NCBI RefSeq assembly: GCF_003984625.1
Contig: NZ_RWKH01000011.1
Span: forward strand, 62,001 to 126,000
Source: Variovorax sp. DXTD-1
Lineage (GTDB): Bacteria; Pseudomonadota; Gammaproteobacteria; Burkholderiales; Burkholderiaceae_C
DNA length: 64,000 nt
Direction: 5' to 3'
Shown here: positions 51,004 through 62,747 of the stretch, one piece after another
Layout of the letters: each line of letters starts with the position of its first letter
Position numbering within the stretch: the stretch's first letter is position 1
Notes under the pieces: generated by a model
Database searches by the model: none
Seen by the model: only the letters and a program-made list of their open reading frames with translations
What the model was told of the DNA's origin: nothing
Position numbers and translations under genes: made by a program

Positions 51004-51045
51004 ACACACGTGCCAACTTCATCGCGATTTCCGGAAGAGAGAACC

Positions 51046-52371
51046 ATGACGAATCCATCCGCCAACAACAAGCCCGATGCCGAGCAGCGGCGCTACCAGA
51101 GCGGCTTCGGCAACGAGTACGCCTCCGAGGCCGTGGCCGGTGCCCTGCCCCAGGGCCGCAACAACCCGCAGCGCGCGCCCTTCGACCTTTACACCGAGCT
51201 GCTCTCGGGCACCGCCTTCACCGCGCCGCGCCATGAAAACCGCCGCACCTGGCTGTACCGCCGCCAGCCTTCGGTGGTGTCCGGCCGCTACCAGCCGTAT
51301 GCCCAGCCGCACTGGAGCACCGGCGCCGACCGCGAGATCGCACTGCCGCCCGAGCCCCTGCGCTGGCATCCGATGCCGCTCGACGGCGCGGCCGACGTGG
51401 ACTTTGTCGACGGCATGCACACCATTGCGGCCAACGGCGATGCGGAATCGCAGGTCGGCATCGGCTCGCTCATGTACCTTGCAGGCCGCTCGATGGAGAA
51501 GCGCGCCTTCGTCAATGCCGACGGTGAAATGCTCGTCGTGCCGCAGCAGGGCCGCCTCGTGATCACGACCGAGCTGGGCGTGCTCGACGTGAAGCCCGGC
51601 GAGATTGCGGTGCTTCCGCGCGGCATGGTGTTCAAGGTGGCATTGCCCGACGGAATCTCTCGCGGCTATGTCTGCGAAAACTATGGCGCACATTTCCGCC
51701 TGCCCGAACTCGGCCCCATCGGCTCGAACGGCCTGGCCAATGCGCGCGACTTCCAGGCGCCCGTGGCGGCCTTCGAGGAAGACGGCGGCGCCTACGAACT
51801 GGTGAAGAAGTTCGGCGGCCGCTTCTGGAAGGCGCCCACCAGGCAGTCGCCGTTCAACGTGGTCGCATGGCACGGCAACCTGGCGCCGGTGAAGTACGAC
51901 ACGGCCAACTTCATGGTGATCGGCTCCATCAGCTTCGACCATCCCGATCCGTCGATCTTCACCGTGCTGACCTCGCCGAGCGACACACCCGGCACCGCGA
52001 ACTGCGATTTCGTGATCTTCCCGCCGCGCTGGATGGTGATGGAAAACACCTTCCGTCCGCCATGGTTCCATCGCAACCTCATGAGCGAATTCATGGGCCT
52101 GGTGCTCGGCGAATACGACGCCAAGCCGGGCGGCTTCAAGCCCGGCGGCGCGAGCCTGCACAACTGCATGGTGCCGCACGGACCCGACGAGGAAGCCTTC
52201 GACAAGGCCACGAACACCGACCTGAAGCCGCACAAGCTGGACAACACGCTGGCCTTCATGTTCGAGAGCCGCTACCGCTTCATTCCGACGAACTTCGCGC
52301 TGCAGAGCCCCGCGCTCGACATCGACTACGCCGATTGCTGGGCCGGCCTCAAGGACCAGTTCAAACCCTGA
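51046..52371 (+). CDS. hmgA: Homogentisate 1,2-dioxygenase
   Basis: A 441-residue Fe(II) cupin dioxygenase of normal length. It starts with the typical [20 protein letters not shown]. The metal-binding C-terminal half contains [37 protein letters not shown] and [14 protein letters not shown]. It opens the ring of homogentisate to maleylacetoacetate. It follows mhaAB by 42 bp and precedes fumarylacetoacetase. No maleylacetoacetate isomerase gene is present in this window, so that step must be encoded elsewhere. ATG 51046 has a GGAAGAGAGA site. Confidence 0.95.
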   Translation: MTNPSANNKPDAEQRRYQSGFGNEYASEAVAGALPQGRNNPQRAPFDLYTELLSGTAFTAPRHENRRTWLYRRQPSVVSGRYQPYAQPHWSTGADREIALPPEPLRWHPMPLDGAADVDFVDGMHTIAANGDAESQVGIGSLMYLAGRSMEKRAFVNADGEMLVVPQQGRLVITTELGVLDVKPGEIAVLPRGMVFKVALPDGISRGYVCENYGAHFRLPELGPIGSNGLANARDFQAPVAAFEEDGGAYELVKKFGGRFWKAPTRQSPFNVVAWHGNLAPVKYDTANFMVIGSISFDHPDPSIFTVLTSPSDTPGTANCDFVIFPPRWMVMENTFRPPWFHRNLMSEFMGLVLGEYDAKPGGFKPGGASLHNCMVPHGPDEEAFDKATNTDLKPHKLDNTLAFMFESRYRFIPTNFALQSPALDIDYADCWAGLKDQFKP

Positions 52372-52411
52372 CGGCCGACGAGCAGACGCCACATCCAAAG
52401 AAAGACATTCC

Positions 52412-53686
52412 ATGACCATCGCACTGAACGCCACCCACGACCCGAAGCTGCGCAGCTGGGTTGCCTCGGCCAACGAAGCCGGCTGCGACTTCCCGATCCA
52501 GAACCTGCCCTTCGGCCGTTTTCGCGCGGCGGGCAGCAGCGAGGCCTTTCGCATCGGGGTTGCCATCGGCGACCAGGTGCTCGACCTGAAGGCCGCAGGC
52601 CTGGTCGATACCGACGACATGAACACGCTGATGAACGCGGGCGTGAAAGACCGCCAGGCACTCCGCGCGGCCATCTCGGCGGGCCTTGCGGAAGGCAGCG
52701 GCAAAGAGGCCGCATGGTCGAAGGCACTGCTGCCGCAGGCCAGGGCCGAGCTCACCGTGCCCTGCCGCATCGGCGACTACACCGACTTCTACACGGGCAT
52801 TCACCACGCCACCACCATCGGCAAGCTGTTCCGCCCCGACCAGCCGCTGATGCCCAACTACAAGTGGGTGCCCATCGGCTATCACGGCCGTGCATCGTCG
52901 ATCGACGTGAGCGGCCAGGTCTTCAAGCGCCCGCAGGGCCAGACCAAGGCGCCAGACGCCGCAGAGCCGAGCTTCGGCCCTTCGAAGCGGCTCGACTACG
53001 AGCTGGAGCTGGGCTTCTTCATCGGCCGCGGCAATGCGCTCGGTGAACCGATTGCCATCGGCGACGCCGAAGACCACCTGTTCGGCGTGACGCTGCTCAA
53101 CGACTGGTCGGCGCGCGACCTGCAAGCCTGGGAATACCAGCCGCTCGGCCCGTTTCTCGCGAAGAATTTCGCCAGCACGCTCTCGCCGTGGATCGTGACG
53201 ATGGAGGCGTTGGCGCCGTTCCGCGCCCGCTTCGAGCGGCCGGCGGGAGATCCGCAGCCTCTCGCGTACCTCGACGCGCCGTCGAACCGCGACAGCGGCG
53301 CGCTCGACATCACGCTCGAGGTGCTGCTGCAGACCGCAAAGATGCGCGCCGCGGGCGAAGCGCCCACGCGGCTCACGCGCGGCAACACCACCGAGGCCGC
53401 CTACTGGACCGCCGCGCAGCTCGTCACGCACCACACGGTGAACGGCTGCAACCTGCAGCCCGGCGACCTGCTGGGCTCCGGCACGCTCTCGGGCCCCAAG
53501 CCCGACCAAGCCGGCTCGCTGATGGAGCTGACGCTCGCCGGCAAGCAGCCGATCACGCTGCCCAACGGCGAGAAGCGCACTTTCCTTGAAGACGGCGACA
53601 CGCTGGTCATGCGCGGCTACTGCGAGCGGGAGGGCGCGGTGCGCATCGGCTTGGGTGAAGTCAGCGGCACGGTGGCTGGGGCTTGA
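52412..53686 (+). CDS. fahA: Fumarylacetoacetase
   Basis: A 424-residue FAH enzyme that cleaves fumarylacetoacetate to fumarate and acetoacetate. The N-terminal domain has FPIQNLPFGRFR. The catalytic domain contains DYTDFYTGIHHATTIG, YHGRASSIDVSGQ, DYELELGFFIGRGN, LLNDWSARDLQAWEYQPLGP and GTLSGPK. It completes homogentisate breakdown and ends the operon. A palindromic repeat of about 120 bp separates its stop from the convergent mrdA gene. Confidence 0.95.
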   Translation: MTIALNATHDPKLRSWVASANEAGCDFPIQNLPFGRFRAAGSSEAFRIGVAIGDQVLDLKAAGLVDTDDMNTLMNAGVKDRQALRAAISAGLAEGSGKEAAWSKALLPQARAELTVPCRIGDYTDFYTGIHHATTIGKLFRPDQPLMPNYKWVPIGYHGRASSIDVSGQVFKRPQGQTKAPDAAEPSFGPSKRLDYELELGFFIGRGNALGEPIAIGDAEDHLFGVTLLNDWSARDLQAWEYQPLGPFLAKNFASTLSPWIVTMEALAPFRARFERPAGDPQPLAYLDAPSNRDSGALDITLEVLLQTAKMRAAGEAPTRLTRGNTTEAAYWTAAQLVTHHTVNGCNLQPGDLLGSGTLSGPKPDQAGSLMELTLAGKQPITLPNGEKRTFLEDGDTLVMRGYCEREGAVRIGLGEVSGTVAGA

Positions 53687-53690
53687 GGTG

Positions 53691-53812
53691 TTGTCCCCTC
53701 TCCCTCTGGGAGAGGGCTAGGGTGAGGGCAGTGGGCCTCACCACATCGCGCGGCCTTGATAGCCGCTTGCCCTCACCCCAACCCTCTCCCAGAGGGAGAG
53801 GGAGAAAGACAA
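53691..53812. repeat. Intergenic palindromic repeat (GGGAGAGGG type)
   Basis: The arms begin TTGTCCCCTCTCCCTCTGGG and end with the matching CCCAGAGGGAGAGG segment plus GAAAGACAA. Each half also folds on itself (CCCTCTCCC/GGGAGAGGG). It occupies the full gap between convergent fahA and mrdA and abuts the mrdA stop. It probably terminates transcription from both sides and belongs to a dispersed family; 49033-49137 has the same design. Confidence 0.8.
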
Positions 53813-55780
53813 TCAGGGTGCGGTCGCAGCAGTCGACGCCACCGGCCAAGCCACTTCGCTCGCCACGCGCGGCTTGCCGATCGGCGCGCCGGCCTTGCCG
53901 ATCCTGACGGCGGCCAAGTCGGCCTCGCTCGGGTACTGGTCCATCAACACGTAGTCGAACACGCGGCGCGCAATGGGTGCCGCGGCGCCCGCGCCCCAAC
54001 CGGCGTTCTCGACAATCACCGCCAGGGCGATCTTCGGGTTGCTGACGGGTGCAAACGCCATGAAAAGCGCGTGATCGCGCTGGTGCTCTTCGAGCGCGCG
54101 GGCGTTGTACTTGGTGTTCTGCGCCTGCGTCACAGCCTGTGCCGTCCCCGTTTTGCCGGCCGCCTGGTAGCCCGCGCCGGCAAACACGCTGCGCGCGGTG
54201 CCGCTGGTCACCACGCTGGTCAGTCCTTCGCGGATCACCGCGATGTTGGCCGGCGTGTAGCCGAGGTTCTCCGCAGGCGGTTGCGGCAGCGGGGCGACTT
54301 CGCCGCTCACCGTGTTGCGCGTGGCGAGAGCAAGGTGCGGCTTGCGTTTCATGCCGCCATCGGCCACGATGGCCGTGGCCTGCGCGAGCTGCAGCATGGT
54401 GAAGGTGTTGTAGCCCTGGCCGATACCCAGCGAAATGGTTTCGCCCGCGTACCACTTCTTCTGCTCGGGCCGCTTGTAGGCGTTGCGCTTCCATTCGGTG
54501 CTGGGCAGCACGCCGCGCACCTCGCCGCCCAGGTCGATGCCGGTGAGCTGCCCGAAGCCCAGCGGCTTCATGAAATCATGGATCAGGTCCACGCCCATCT
54601 CGTTGGCCAGGGAGTAGTAATAGATGTTGCTCGACACCTGAATGGAACGCCGCATGTCGACGCCGCCCAGGTTGCCCTCGGGGCTGCCGAAGCGGTGGCC
54701 GCCGAAGTTGAAATACCCGGGGTCGTTCACCACCACGCTGGCGCCGCGCTTGCCGGTTTGCAATGCAGCCAGCGCCATGAAGGGCTTGTAGGTCGAGCCG
54801 GGCGGATAGGTGCCGCGCAGGGCCCGGTTGAGCAGCGGCTTGTCGAGCGATTCGCTGAGCTCTTTCCAGCTTTCGGTGTCGATGCCTTCGACGAAAAGAT
54901 TGGGGTCGAAGGTCGGCTTGCTCACGAAGGCCAGCACCTCGCCGGTCTTGGGGTCGATGGCCACCAGCGCGCCGCGGCGGTCGCCGAACATGTCTTCGAC
55001 CAGCTTCTGCAGCTTGATGTCGAGCGACAGCATCACGGTGTTGCCCGGGGTGGCCGGATGGCTGGCAAGCCGGCGCACCGCGCGGCCGCCGGCCGAGGTT
55101 TCCATCTGCTCGACGCCGGTCTGGCCGTGCAGCGTCTTTTCGTAGCTCTGCTCGATGCCGAGCTTGCCGATGTAGTCGGTGCCCTTGTAGTTGGCCTGGT
55201 CTTCCTCGGCCCAGTCTTCCATCGCGGTCTTCTCGCGCTGGTTGATGCGGCCGATGTAGCCGAGCACGTGCGAGGCGACCTCGCCATGCGGATAGTTGCG
55301 GAACAGCCGCGCCTTGATTTCCACGCCCGGAAAGCGGTAGCGCTGCGCCGCGAAGCGGGCCACCTCCTCGTCGCTCAGGCGGGTGCGGATCGGAATGGAG
55401 TCGAAGCTGCGAGAGTCTTCGCGCAGGCGCTTGAAGCGGCGGCGGTCGCGCGGCGAAACCTCGAGCACCTGGGTCAGGGCGTCGATGGTCTCTTCGACGT
55501 CGCCCACCTTGGAAGGCGTAATCTCCAGCGTGTAGGCCGAGTAGTTCGAGGCCAGCACGATGCCGTTGCGGTCGAGAATGAGCCCGCGGTTGGGCACCAC
55601 CGGCACGATGGCCGTGCGGTTGCTCTCGGCCTGCTCGGCCAGGTCGTCGTGCCGCACCACCTGCAGGTAGAACAGCCGCGCGCCCAGCAGCCCGAAGGCA
55701 AACAGCACCACCATGCCGATCACGATCACGCGGCGCTTGAAGCGCGCGAGGTCGGCGGCAACGTTGCGGATTTCGGTCAT
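53813..55780 (-). CDS. mrdA: Penicillin-binding protein 2 (MrdA)
   Basis: A 655-residue class B transpeptidase for side-wall growth. One N-terminal membrane segment (RVIVIGMVVLFAFGLLGARL) and a dimerisation domain (PNRGLILDRNGIVLASNY) precede the transpeptidase domain. That domain carries the SxxK motif in GSTYKPFMA, SxN in QVSSNIYYYS and KTG in AGKTGTAQ. It works with MreBCD and RodA at the inner membrane. It is the last gene of the mreB-mreC-mreD-mrdA block; no rodA follows in this window, as the next gene is convergent. Confidence 0.93.
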   Translation of the reverse strand: MTEIRNVAADLARFKRRVIVIGMVVLFAFGLLGARLFYLQVVRHDDLAEQAESNRTAIVPVVPNRGLILDRNGIVLASNYSAYTLEITPSKVGDVEETIDALTQVLEVSPRDRRRFKRLREDSRSFDSIPIRTRLSDEEVARFAAQRYRFPGVEIKARLFRNYPHGEVASHVLGYIGRINQREKTAMEDWAEEDQANYKGTDYIGKLGIEQSYEKTLHGQTGVEQMETSAGGRAVRRLASHPATPGNTVMLSLDIKLQKLVEDMFGDRRGALVAIDPKTGEVLAFVSKPTFDPNLFVEGIDTESWKELSESLDKPLLNRALRGTYPPGSTYKPFMALAALQTGKRGASVVVNDPGYFNFGGHRFGSPEGNLGGVDMRRSIQVSSNIYYYSLANEMGVDLIHDFMKPLGFGQLTGIDLGGEVRGVLPSTEWKRNAYKRPEQKKWYAGETISLGIGQGYNTFTMLQLAQATAIVADGGMKRKPHLALATRNTVSGEVAPLPQPPAENLGYTPANIAVIREGLTSVVTSGTARSVFAGAGYQAAGKTGTAQAVTQAQNTKYNARALEEHQRDHALFMAFAPVSNPKIALAVIVENAGWGAGAAAPIARRVFDYVLMDQYPSEADLAAVRIGKAGAPIGKPRVASEVAWPVASTAATAP

Positions 55781-55944
55781 GGCGGCGTGAGCTTAGGCGC
55801 GTGCAAGTGCGTTGGCAAATGCGGCCATGGCAAATGCGGGCGCGTGCGGCCGCCGCCGGGCCGCCCCAAGGCGAGCCGCGCCTCCCCCTCGGGGGGTGGA
55901 GTTACACGCAGCGAAGCGAAGTGAAAAGCCGGGGGGCACCATGA
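55781..55944. repeat. mreD-mrdA spacer with C/G-rich repeat
   Basis: A 164-bp gap with no gene. It contains the inverted C/G tract GGCCGCCCCAAGGCGAGCCG/CCTCCCCCTCGGGGGG and the sequence CAGCGAAGCGAAGTGAAAAG. This matches the general look of short Comamonadaceae intergenic repeats. It interrupts an otherwise tight cluster and may reduce readthrough into mrdA. Confidence 0.45.
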
Positions 55945-56466
55945 CTAGAGGGGACGGTTCTCGTCGGGTTCCGGCGTGCGGCGCTGGGGCGCCAGCAGCA
56001 GCGCCGTTGCCAGCGGCCACAGCGCGGCCTCGACCACCGGGGAGGCCAGCACCCACCAGCCCGGAAATATGCCGCCGCCGATCATGCGCGTCACCACCTC
56101 GATGAACTGCGAGAGCGCAAAGAGCGGCAGCACCTGCAGCGCCTGCGACGCCACGGGGTACCAGAGCAGGCGCCGGTGGATGGTGATCGCGAAGAAGCCC
56201 AGCGTGGTGTAGGACAGTGCATGCTGGCCCAGCATGGACGCCTGGTGCACGTCCATGCACAGCCCGAAGACGAAGGCCGCGCCAATGCCCACGCGCATCG
56301 GCTGGTGCACGCCCCAGAACACGATGGCCAGCGCGAGCAGGTCGGGCATCCACGCGGCGCGGCCGATCGGAATCATGTTGATGAGCAGCGCCACCACCAG
56401 GCTCGACCACATGAAGAGCGGGCTGACGGGCAGCAGGAGCTGCTGTTGGCCGGGGCGTTTGATCAT
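55945..56466 (-). CDS. mreD: Rod-shape protein MreD
   Basis: A 173-residue protein with five hydrophobic helices, from LPVSPLFMWSSLVVALLINM to PVVEAALWPLATALLLAPQR. It is the small integral subunit of the elongasome. Its ATG overlaps the mreC stop by 4 bp. The open frame that extends further upstream lies in the wrong phase over mreC and is not part of the gene. Assignment rests on length, hydropathy and position between mreC and mrdA. Confidence 0.9.
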   Translation of the reverse strand: MIKRPGQQQLLLPVSPLFMWSSLVVALLINMIPIGRAAWMPDLLALAIVFWGVHQPMRVGIGAAFVFGLCMDVHQASMLGQHALSYTTLGFFAITIHRRLLWYPVASQALQVLPLFALSQFIEVVTRMIGGGIFPGWWVLASPVVEAALWPLATALLLAPQRRTPEPDENRPL

Positions 56467-57407
56467 CGGGCGCGCTCCGCGGCTTTCTTGTCCGCCTTGG
56501 GCTCGGGCTTCTTGCCGCGCGCGGGAGCGGGCGGCGCGGGCGGTGCCGCGGGCGCTCCCGTGGGCGCCAGCACCAGCACGTAGCGCGCGGCCGTCACGCG
56601 CGCCAGCGGAACGCAGTAGATGCGCGCAAAGGCCGAATCGGCACGGCGCTCGATGCGCTCGATCTTGGCGACCGGCAGGCCGGGCGGATAGACGCCGTCG
56701 ACGCCGCTGGTGGAGAGCAGGTCGCCCTCCTGCAGATCGGCATTGGCGGCCATGAAGCGCAGCTCCAGCCCCGCGCCGTGCGCCGATGCATCGCCGAAGG
56801 CCACGCTGCGCACGCCGGTGCGGGTGTTCTGCACGGGAATGGAAAGATCGCGGTCGATCACCAGCGTGACCTCGCTCGTGAAGGGCAGCACCTGCGTCAC
56901 CTGGCCGAGCACGCCGTCCGCATCGATCACCGGCGAACCGGCCGCCACGCCGTCCGTGAGCCCCTGGTCGATGACGATCTTGCGGGTGTACGGGTCGGCG
57001 GCGTCGTAGAGCACCTCGGCGGCGCGGCCGGGCGCCTGGGTGGTCTGGCGCAGTTCGAGCAAGGCGCGAAGGCGCGCGTTGTCTTGCGCGAGCGTGTCGG
57101 CCTGGCTCGCACGCTCGGCCTGCTGCATGAGCGCCTTGCGGGCTTCTTCTTCGTTGCGCTGGGCCGTTTGCAGGTCTTCGAAGTAGCGGCTGCCGCCCAC
57201 CACGAACTGCACCGGCTTGAGCGCGAGCCACTGCACCGGATAGAGCACCGCGCCCACGGCCGCGCGGATCGGCTGAACCAGATGAAAGCGCGCGTCGGCC
57301 ACCATCAGGAAGAGCGCCAGCGCACCGAAGAAAATCAACTTGCTCAGGGCCGACTGCCCCTGGTTGAACAGGGGCGGGGCTGTGCGATCGAGCGTGCCCA
57401 AGGGCAT
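56463..57407 (-). CDS. mreC: Rod-shape protein MreC
   Basis: A 314-residue bitopic protein. One membrane helix near residues 25-45 ([17 protein letters not shown]) is followed by a coiled-coil stretch ([20 protein letters not shown]) and a beta-domain (GAAEVLYD-like [35 protein letters not shown]). The C-terminal tail is Pro/Ala/Lys-rich ([20 protein letters not shown]), which is usual in betaproteobacteria. It is separated from mreB by 83 bp that include a terminator. Confidence 0.92.
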   Translation of the reverse strand: MPLGTLDRTAPPLFNQGQSALSKLIFFGALALFLMVADARFHLVQPIRAAVGAVLYPVQWLALKPVQFVVGGSRYFEDLQTAQRNEEEARKALMQQAERASQADTLAQDNARLRALLELRQTTQAPGRAAEVLYDAADPYTRKIVIDQGLTDGVAAGSPVIDADGVLGQVTQVLPFTSEVTLVIDRDLSIPVQNTRTGVRSVAFGDASAHGAGLELRFMAANADLQEGDLLSTSGVDGVYPPGLPVAKIERIERRADSAFARIYCVPLARVTAARYVLVLAPTGAPAAPPAPPAPARGKKPEPKADKKAAERAR

Positions 57408-57439
57408 GGTTCAGGCCTGGCTGTGCAACGTCAGATGGC

Positions 57440-57471
57440 AAAAAGGCCGGCCTGCACAAGCAGGGCCGGCC
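57440..57471 (-). terminator. Rho-independent terminator between mreB and mreC
   Basis: On the minus strand the hairpin pairs GGCCGGCCCTG with CAGGCCGGCC around a short loop, followed by TTTTTG. It lies 20 bp after the mreB stop and before mreC. It would allow far more mreB than mreCD message, with mreCD fed by readthrough or its own promoter. Confidence 0.8.
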
Positions 57472-57490
57472 GATGAGGGCAGTGGCGCAT

Positions 57491-59046
<1,556 letters not shown>

Positions 59047-59050
<4 letters not shown>

Positions 59051-60534
59051 GCGGTGAATTGCATCAGATGGGCGTGGTCGCTCTGGCCAAGGCCTTGGCC
59101 GACCGGAAGGTTTCCGCCGTTGAAACCGCGCAGGTTTTCCTCGGCCGCATGAAGGCCCACGAATCGCTCGGCACCTTCGTGGATGTGAACGAGGAAGTCA
59201 CGCTGGCCCAGGCCCGTGCGGCCGACGCGCAGCTTGCCGCCGGCAATGCCCCGGCACTGGCCGGCGTGCCGATTGCGCACAAGGACATCTTCGTCACCAC
59301 CGATTTCGCCACCACCGCCGGCTCGAAGATGCTCGCCGGCTACCGCTCGCCCTTCGATGCCACCGTGGTGCGCCGCCTGGCCGAAGCCGGTGCGGTCACG
59401 CTCGGCAAGCTGAGCTGCGACGAATTCGCCATGGGCTCGGCCAACGAGAACGTGGCCGTACCCGCCGTGGGCCACGACAAGGCGGTGCCGGTGCAAAACC
59501 CCTGGAACCGCGAGCGCATTCCGGGCGGCTCGTCCGGCGCCAGCGCCGCGGCCGTGGCGGCACGCCTGGCCCCCGCGGCCACCGGCACCGACACCGGCGG
59601 CTCGATCCGCCAGCCGGCCTCGTTCTGCGGCATTACGGGCATCAAGCCGACCTACGGCCGCGCCTCGCGCTACGGCATGGTGGCGTTCGCATCGAGCCTC
59701 GACCAGGCCGGCCCCATGGCCCGCTCGGCCGAAGACTGCGCGCTGCTGCTGTCGGCCTTCTGCGGCCCCGACCTGGACCGCGACTCCACCTCGCTCGACA
59801 AGCCCGCCGAAGACTTCAGCCGCTCGCTGAACGATTCGCTCGAGGGCCTGCGCATCGGCGTGCCGAAGGAGTTCTTCGGCGAAGGCGTGGCGCCGGGCGT
59901 GCGCGCCGCCGTCGATGCGGCGCTGGCGCAATACGAGAAGCTCGGAGCCAAGCGCGTCGAAGTGAGCTTGCCGCGCACCGAGCTGTCGATCCCCGTGTAC
60001 TACATCCTGGCCGCGGCCGAGGCGTCGAGCAACCTGAGCCGCTTCGACGGCGTGAAGTTCGGCCACCGCGCCAAGCAGTACAAGGACCTGGGCGACATGT
60101 ACGAGCGCACGCGCGCCGAAGGCTTTGGCGACGAGGTGAAGCGCCGCATCATGATCGGCACCTACGTGCTCTCGCACGGCTACTACGACGCCTACTACCT
60201 GCAGGCGCAAAAGGTGCGCCGCATGATCGCCGACGACTTCCAGCAGGCCTTCAAGCAGTGCGACGTGATCGCAGGCCCTGCCGCGCCGACCACCGCGTGG
60301 AAGATCGGCGAGCATGGGGACGACCCCGTTGCCGACTACCTCGCAGACATCTTCACGCTGCCCGCGTCGCTGGCCGGCCTGCCCGGCATGAGCGTGCCCG
60401 CGGGCTTTGATGCAGGCATGCCCGTTGGCCTGCAGCTGATCGGCAACTACTTCGGCGAAGCGAAGCTGCTCGGTGCAGCGCACCGCTTCCAACAAGCCAC
60501 TGACTGGCACACGCGCACGCCGGAGGGCTTCTGA
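59047..60534 (+). CDS. gatA: Asp/Glu-tRNA amidotransferase subunit A
   Basis: A 495-residue amidase-signature enzyme that releases ammonia from glutamine for transfer to the tRNA-bound amino acid. The Ser-cisSer-Lys triad is spread over AHKDIF (Lys), [17 protein letters not shown] (cis-Ser) and [12 protein letters not shown] (nucleophilic Ser). The start overlaps gatC (ATGA) and gatB begins 1 bp after the stop. The operon order is gatC-gatA-gatB. Confidence 0.96.
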
Positions 60535-60535
60535 A

Positions 60536-62026
60536 ATGAGCGAGACCGTGAACACCTTCGAAGCACAACAAGAAGGCCGTCCGACCGGCCCGCTGGTGCG
60601 CGGCTATGAAGTCATCATCGGCTTCGAGACGCACGCCCAACTGTCGACCGCGAGCAAGATCTTCAGCCGCGCCTCCACCGCCTTTGGCGCGGAGCCCAAC
60701 ACGCAAGCCTGCGCGGTCGATCTGGCGCTGCCCGGCACGCTGCCCGTGATGAACAAGGGCGCCGTCGAACGCGCCATCAAGCTGGGCCTGGCGCTCGGCT
60801 CGCACATTGCGCCGCGCAGCGTGTTCGCGCGCAAGAACTACTTCTACCCCGACCTGCCCAAGGGCTACCAGATCAGCCAGTTCGAAATTCCGGTGGTGCA
60901 AGGCGGTTCGGTGTCGTTCTTCCTGGGCGAAGAAAAGAAGACGGTGCGCCTGGTGCGCGCCCATCTCGAAGAAGACGCCGGCAAGTCGCTGCATGAAGAC
61001 TTCATCGGCCAGAGCGGCATCGACCTGAACCGCGCCGGCACGCCGCTGCTCGAAATCGTGACCGAGCCCGACATGCGCTCCACCGCGGAGGCCGTGGCCT
61101 ATGCGCGCGAGCTGCACAAGATCGTCACGTGGATCGGCATCTGCGACGGCAACATGCAGGAAGGCAGCTTCCGCTGCGACGCCAACGTGTCTGTACGCAG
61201 GCCCGGCGAAAAGCTCGGCACGCGGCGCGAGATCAAGAACCTGAACAGCTTCAAGTTCATGCAGCAAGCCATCGACTACGAGATCCGCTGGCAGATCGAG
61301 GAGATCGAAGACGGCCGCAAGATCGAACAGGCCACCGTGCTGTTCAACCCCGACACGGGCGAGACGCGTGCGATGCGCGCCAAGGAAGACTCGGCCGACT
61401 ACCGCTACTTCCCCGACCCGGACCTGCCGCCGCTGGTCATTGCGGCCGACTGGATCGAACGCGTGCGCAGCGAGATGCCCGAGCTGCCGCGGGCGATGGC
61501 TGAGCGCTACGTGAGCGACTACGGCCTGTCGGAATACGACGCGGCGCAGCTCACCCAGAGCCCCTCGCTCGCTCGCTACTTCGACGACGCAGTGAAGGCC
61601 GGCGCCACGCCCAAGCTCGCGAGCAACTGGATCACGGGCGAGATGGCACGCCGCCTGAACGCGCAGGAAATCGGCATCGAGGCCGCACCGGTTTCGGCGC
61701 AGCAGCTCGCCCAGCTGGTGCAACGCGTTGCCGACGGCACGCTGCCCAACAACGCGGCCCGTCAGGTGTTCGATGCCCTCTGGACCGGCGACGGCAGCGA
61801 TGTCGACGCCATCATCGAAGCCAAGGACCTGAAGCCGATGAACGACACCGGCGCGCTCGACAAGATCCTGGACGAAGTGATTGCCAAGAACCAGAAGAAC
61901 GTCGACGAGTACCGCGCCGGCAAGGAAAAGGCCCTGAACGGCCTCGTGGGCCAGGTGATGAAGGCCAGCGGCGGCAAGGCGAACCCCGCTCAGGTCACCG
62001 AACTGCTCAAGGCCAAGCTGGCCTGA
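60536..62026 (+). CDS. gatB: Asp/Glu-tRNA amidotransferase subunit B
   Basis: A 496-residue subunit that binds tRNA and phosphorylates the misacylated residue. It shows [47 protein letters not shown] and [20 protein letters not shown]-terminal helical tail domain (about 400-496, YqeY-like) contacts the tRNA. The ATG at 60536 is chosen just after the gatA stop. Confidence 0.96.
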   Translation: MSETVNTFEAQQEGRPTGPLVRGYEVIIGFETHAQLSTASKIFSRASTAFGAEPNTQACAVDLALPGTLPVMNKGAVERAIKLGLALGSHIAPRSVFARKNYFYPDLPKGYQISQFEIPVVQGGSVSFFLGEEKKTVRLVRAHLEEDAGKSLHEDFIGQSGIDLNRAGTPLLEIVTEPDMRSTAEAVAYARELHKIVTWIGICDGNMQEGSFRCDANVSVRRPGEKLGTRREIKNLNSFKFMQQAIDYEIRWQIEEIEDGRKIEQATVLFNPDTGETRAMRAKEDSADYRYFPDPDLPPLVIAADWIERVRSEMPELPRAMAERYVSDYGLSEYDAAQLTQSPSLARYFDDAVKAGATPKLASNWITGEMARRLNAQEIGIEAAPVSAQQLAQLVQRVADGTLPNNAARQVFDALWTGDGSDVDAIIEAKDLKPMNDTGALDKILDEVIAKNQKNVDEYRAGKEKALNGLVGQVMKASGGKANPAQVTELLKAKLA

Positions 62027-62047
62027 CCGGCCCCTACGGCGGCGGAG

Positions 62048-62737
62048 CTACTTGCCGCCGCCGTTCTGGGGGGACCAGATCTGCTTCAGGCGCGCGCGCT
62101 CTTCGTCGAAGCGCGCGTTCACGCGCTTCTTCTCGTCTTCCTGCTCGCCGATGAAGCGGTTCTGCACGGCCACGCTCTGCGCGTTGTCTTCGAGCTTGCG
62201 GCGCACCGCGCCCGGCGCCTTGCTGATGTCATGCTTGTAGAACTCAAGCTCCTCGTCGATCTTCTTGCGGTCTTCGGCAAGTTCGGCCAGGCGCTTCTGC
62301 GCGGCCTGGATCACCGCATCGATCTGCACCAGCGCCTCCTTGCGCTCCCGCTCGTGCACGGTCACGTTGGGATAGCGCACCAGCAATGCACGCTCCCGCC
62401 GGCGCTCGTCGATCAGGCGCGCGGCCTGCAGCGCCGCCTCGCGGGCCCGGTCTTCGCGCTCGGCCAGTTCGCGCGCGGTGTAGGTCGGCTCGATCTTGCG
62501 GCGAGTGGTGCCGCTCGGGCTCAGTTCGCGCTGCTCGCGGTCGATGCATTCGGCAATCGGCCGGTCGGCCGTGAGCGTGCGGCCGCGGGCGTCGGTGCAC
62601 GAATAGATGGCGGCCGGTGCCGGCGCGGGCTGCGCCGGCGCCGCCATGGGCAACAGCGCTGCCATCAGCGGCAGCAGCAGCGGCAGCACCGGCGTGGCGA
62701 AAGGACGGGCCGGCTGGTCGAGCTTGCGCACGGGCAT
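62048..62737 (-). CDS. DUF4124-like secreted or periplasmic protein with coiled-coil tail
   Basis: A 229-residue protein. A signal peptide (LPLLLPLMAALLPMAAPAQP) leads to a short DUF4124 domain (AIYSCTDARGRTLTADRPIA, with paired Cys). A long, highly charged helical region follows (AREAALQAARLIDERRRERA, RKEALVQIDAVIQAAQKRLA) that is probably coiled coil. Start 62737 has GAGG upstream. It lies 10 bp downstream of pyrE on the same strand. Function unknown; an envelope location is inferred. Confidence 0.75.
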   Translation of the reverse strand: MPVRKLDQPARPFATPVLPLLLPLMAALLPMAAPAQPAPAPAAIYSCTDARGRTLTADRPIAECIDREQRELSPSGTTRRKIEPTYTARELAEREDRAREAALQAARLIDERRRERALLVRYPNVTVHERERKEALVQIDAVIQAAQKRLAELAEDRKKIDEELEFYKHDISKAPGAVRRKLEDNAQSVAVQNRFIGEQEDEKKRVNARFDEERARLKQIWSPQNGGGK

Positions 62738-62747
62738 GGGAGTGGCC

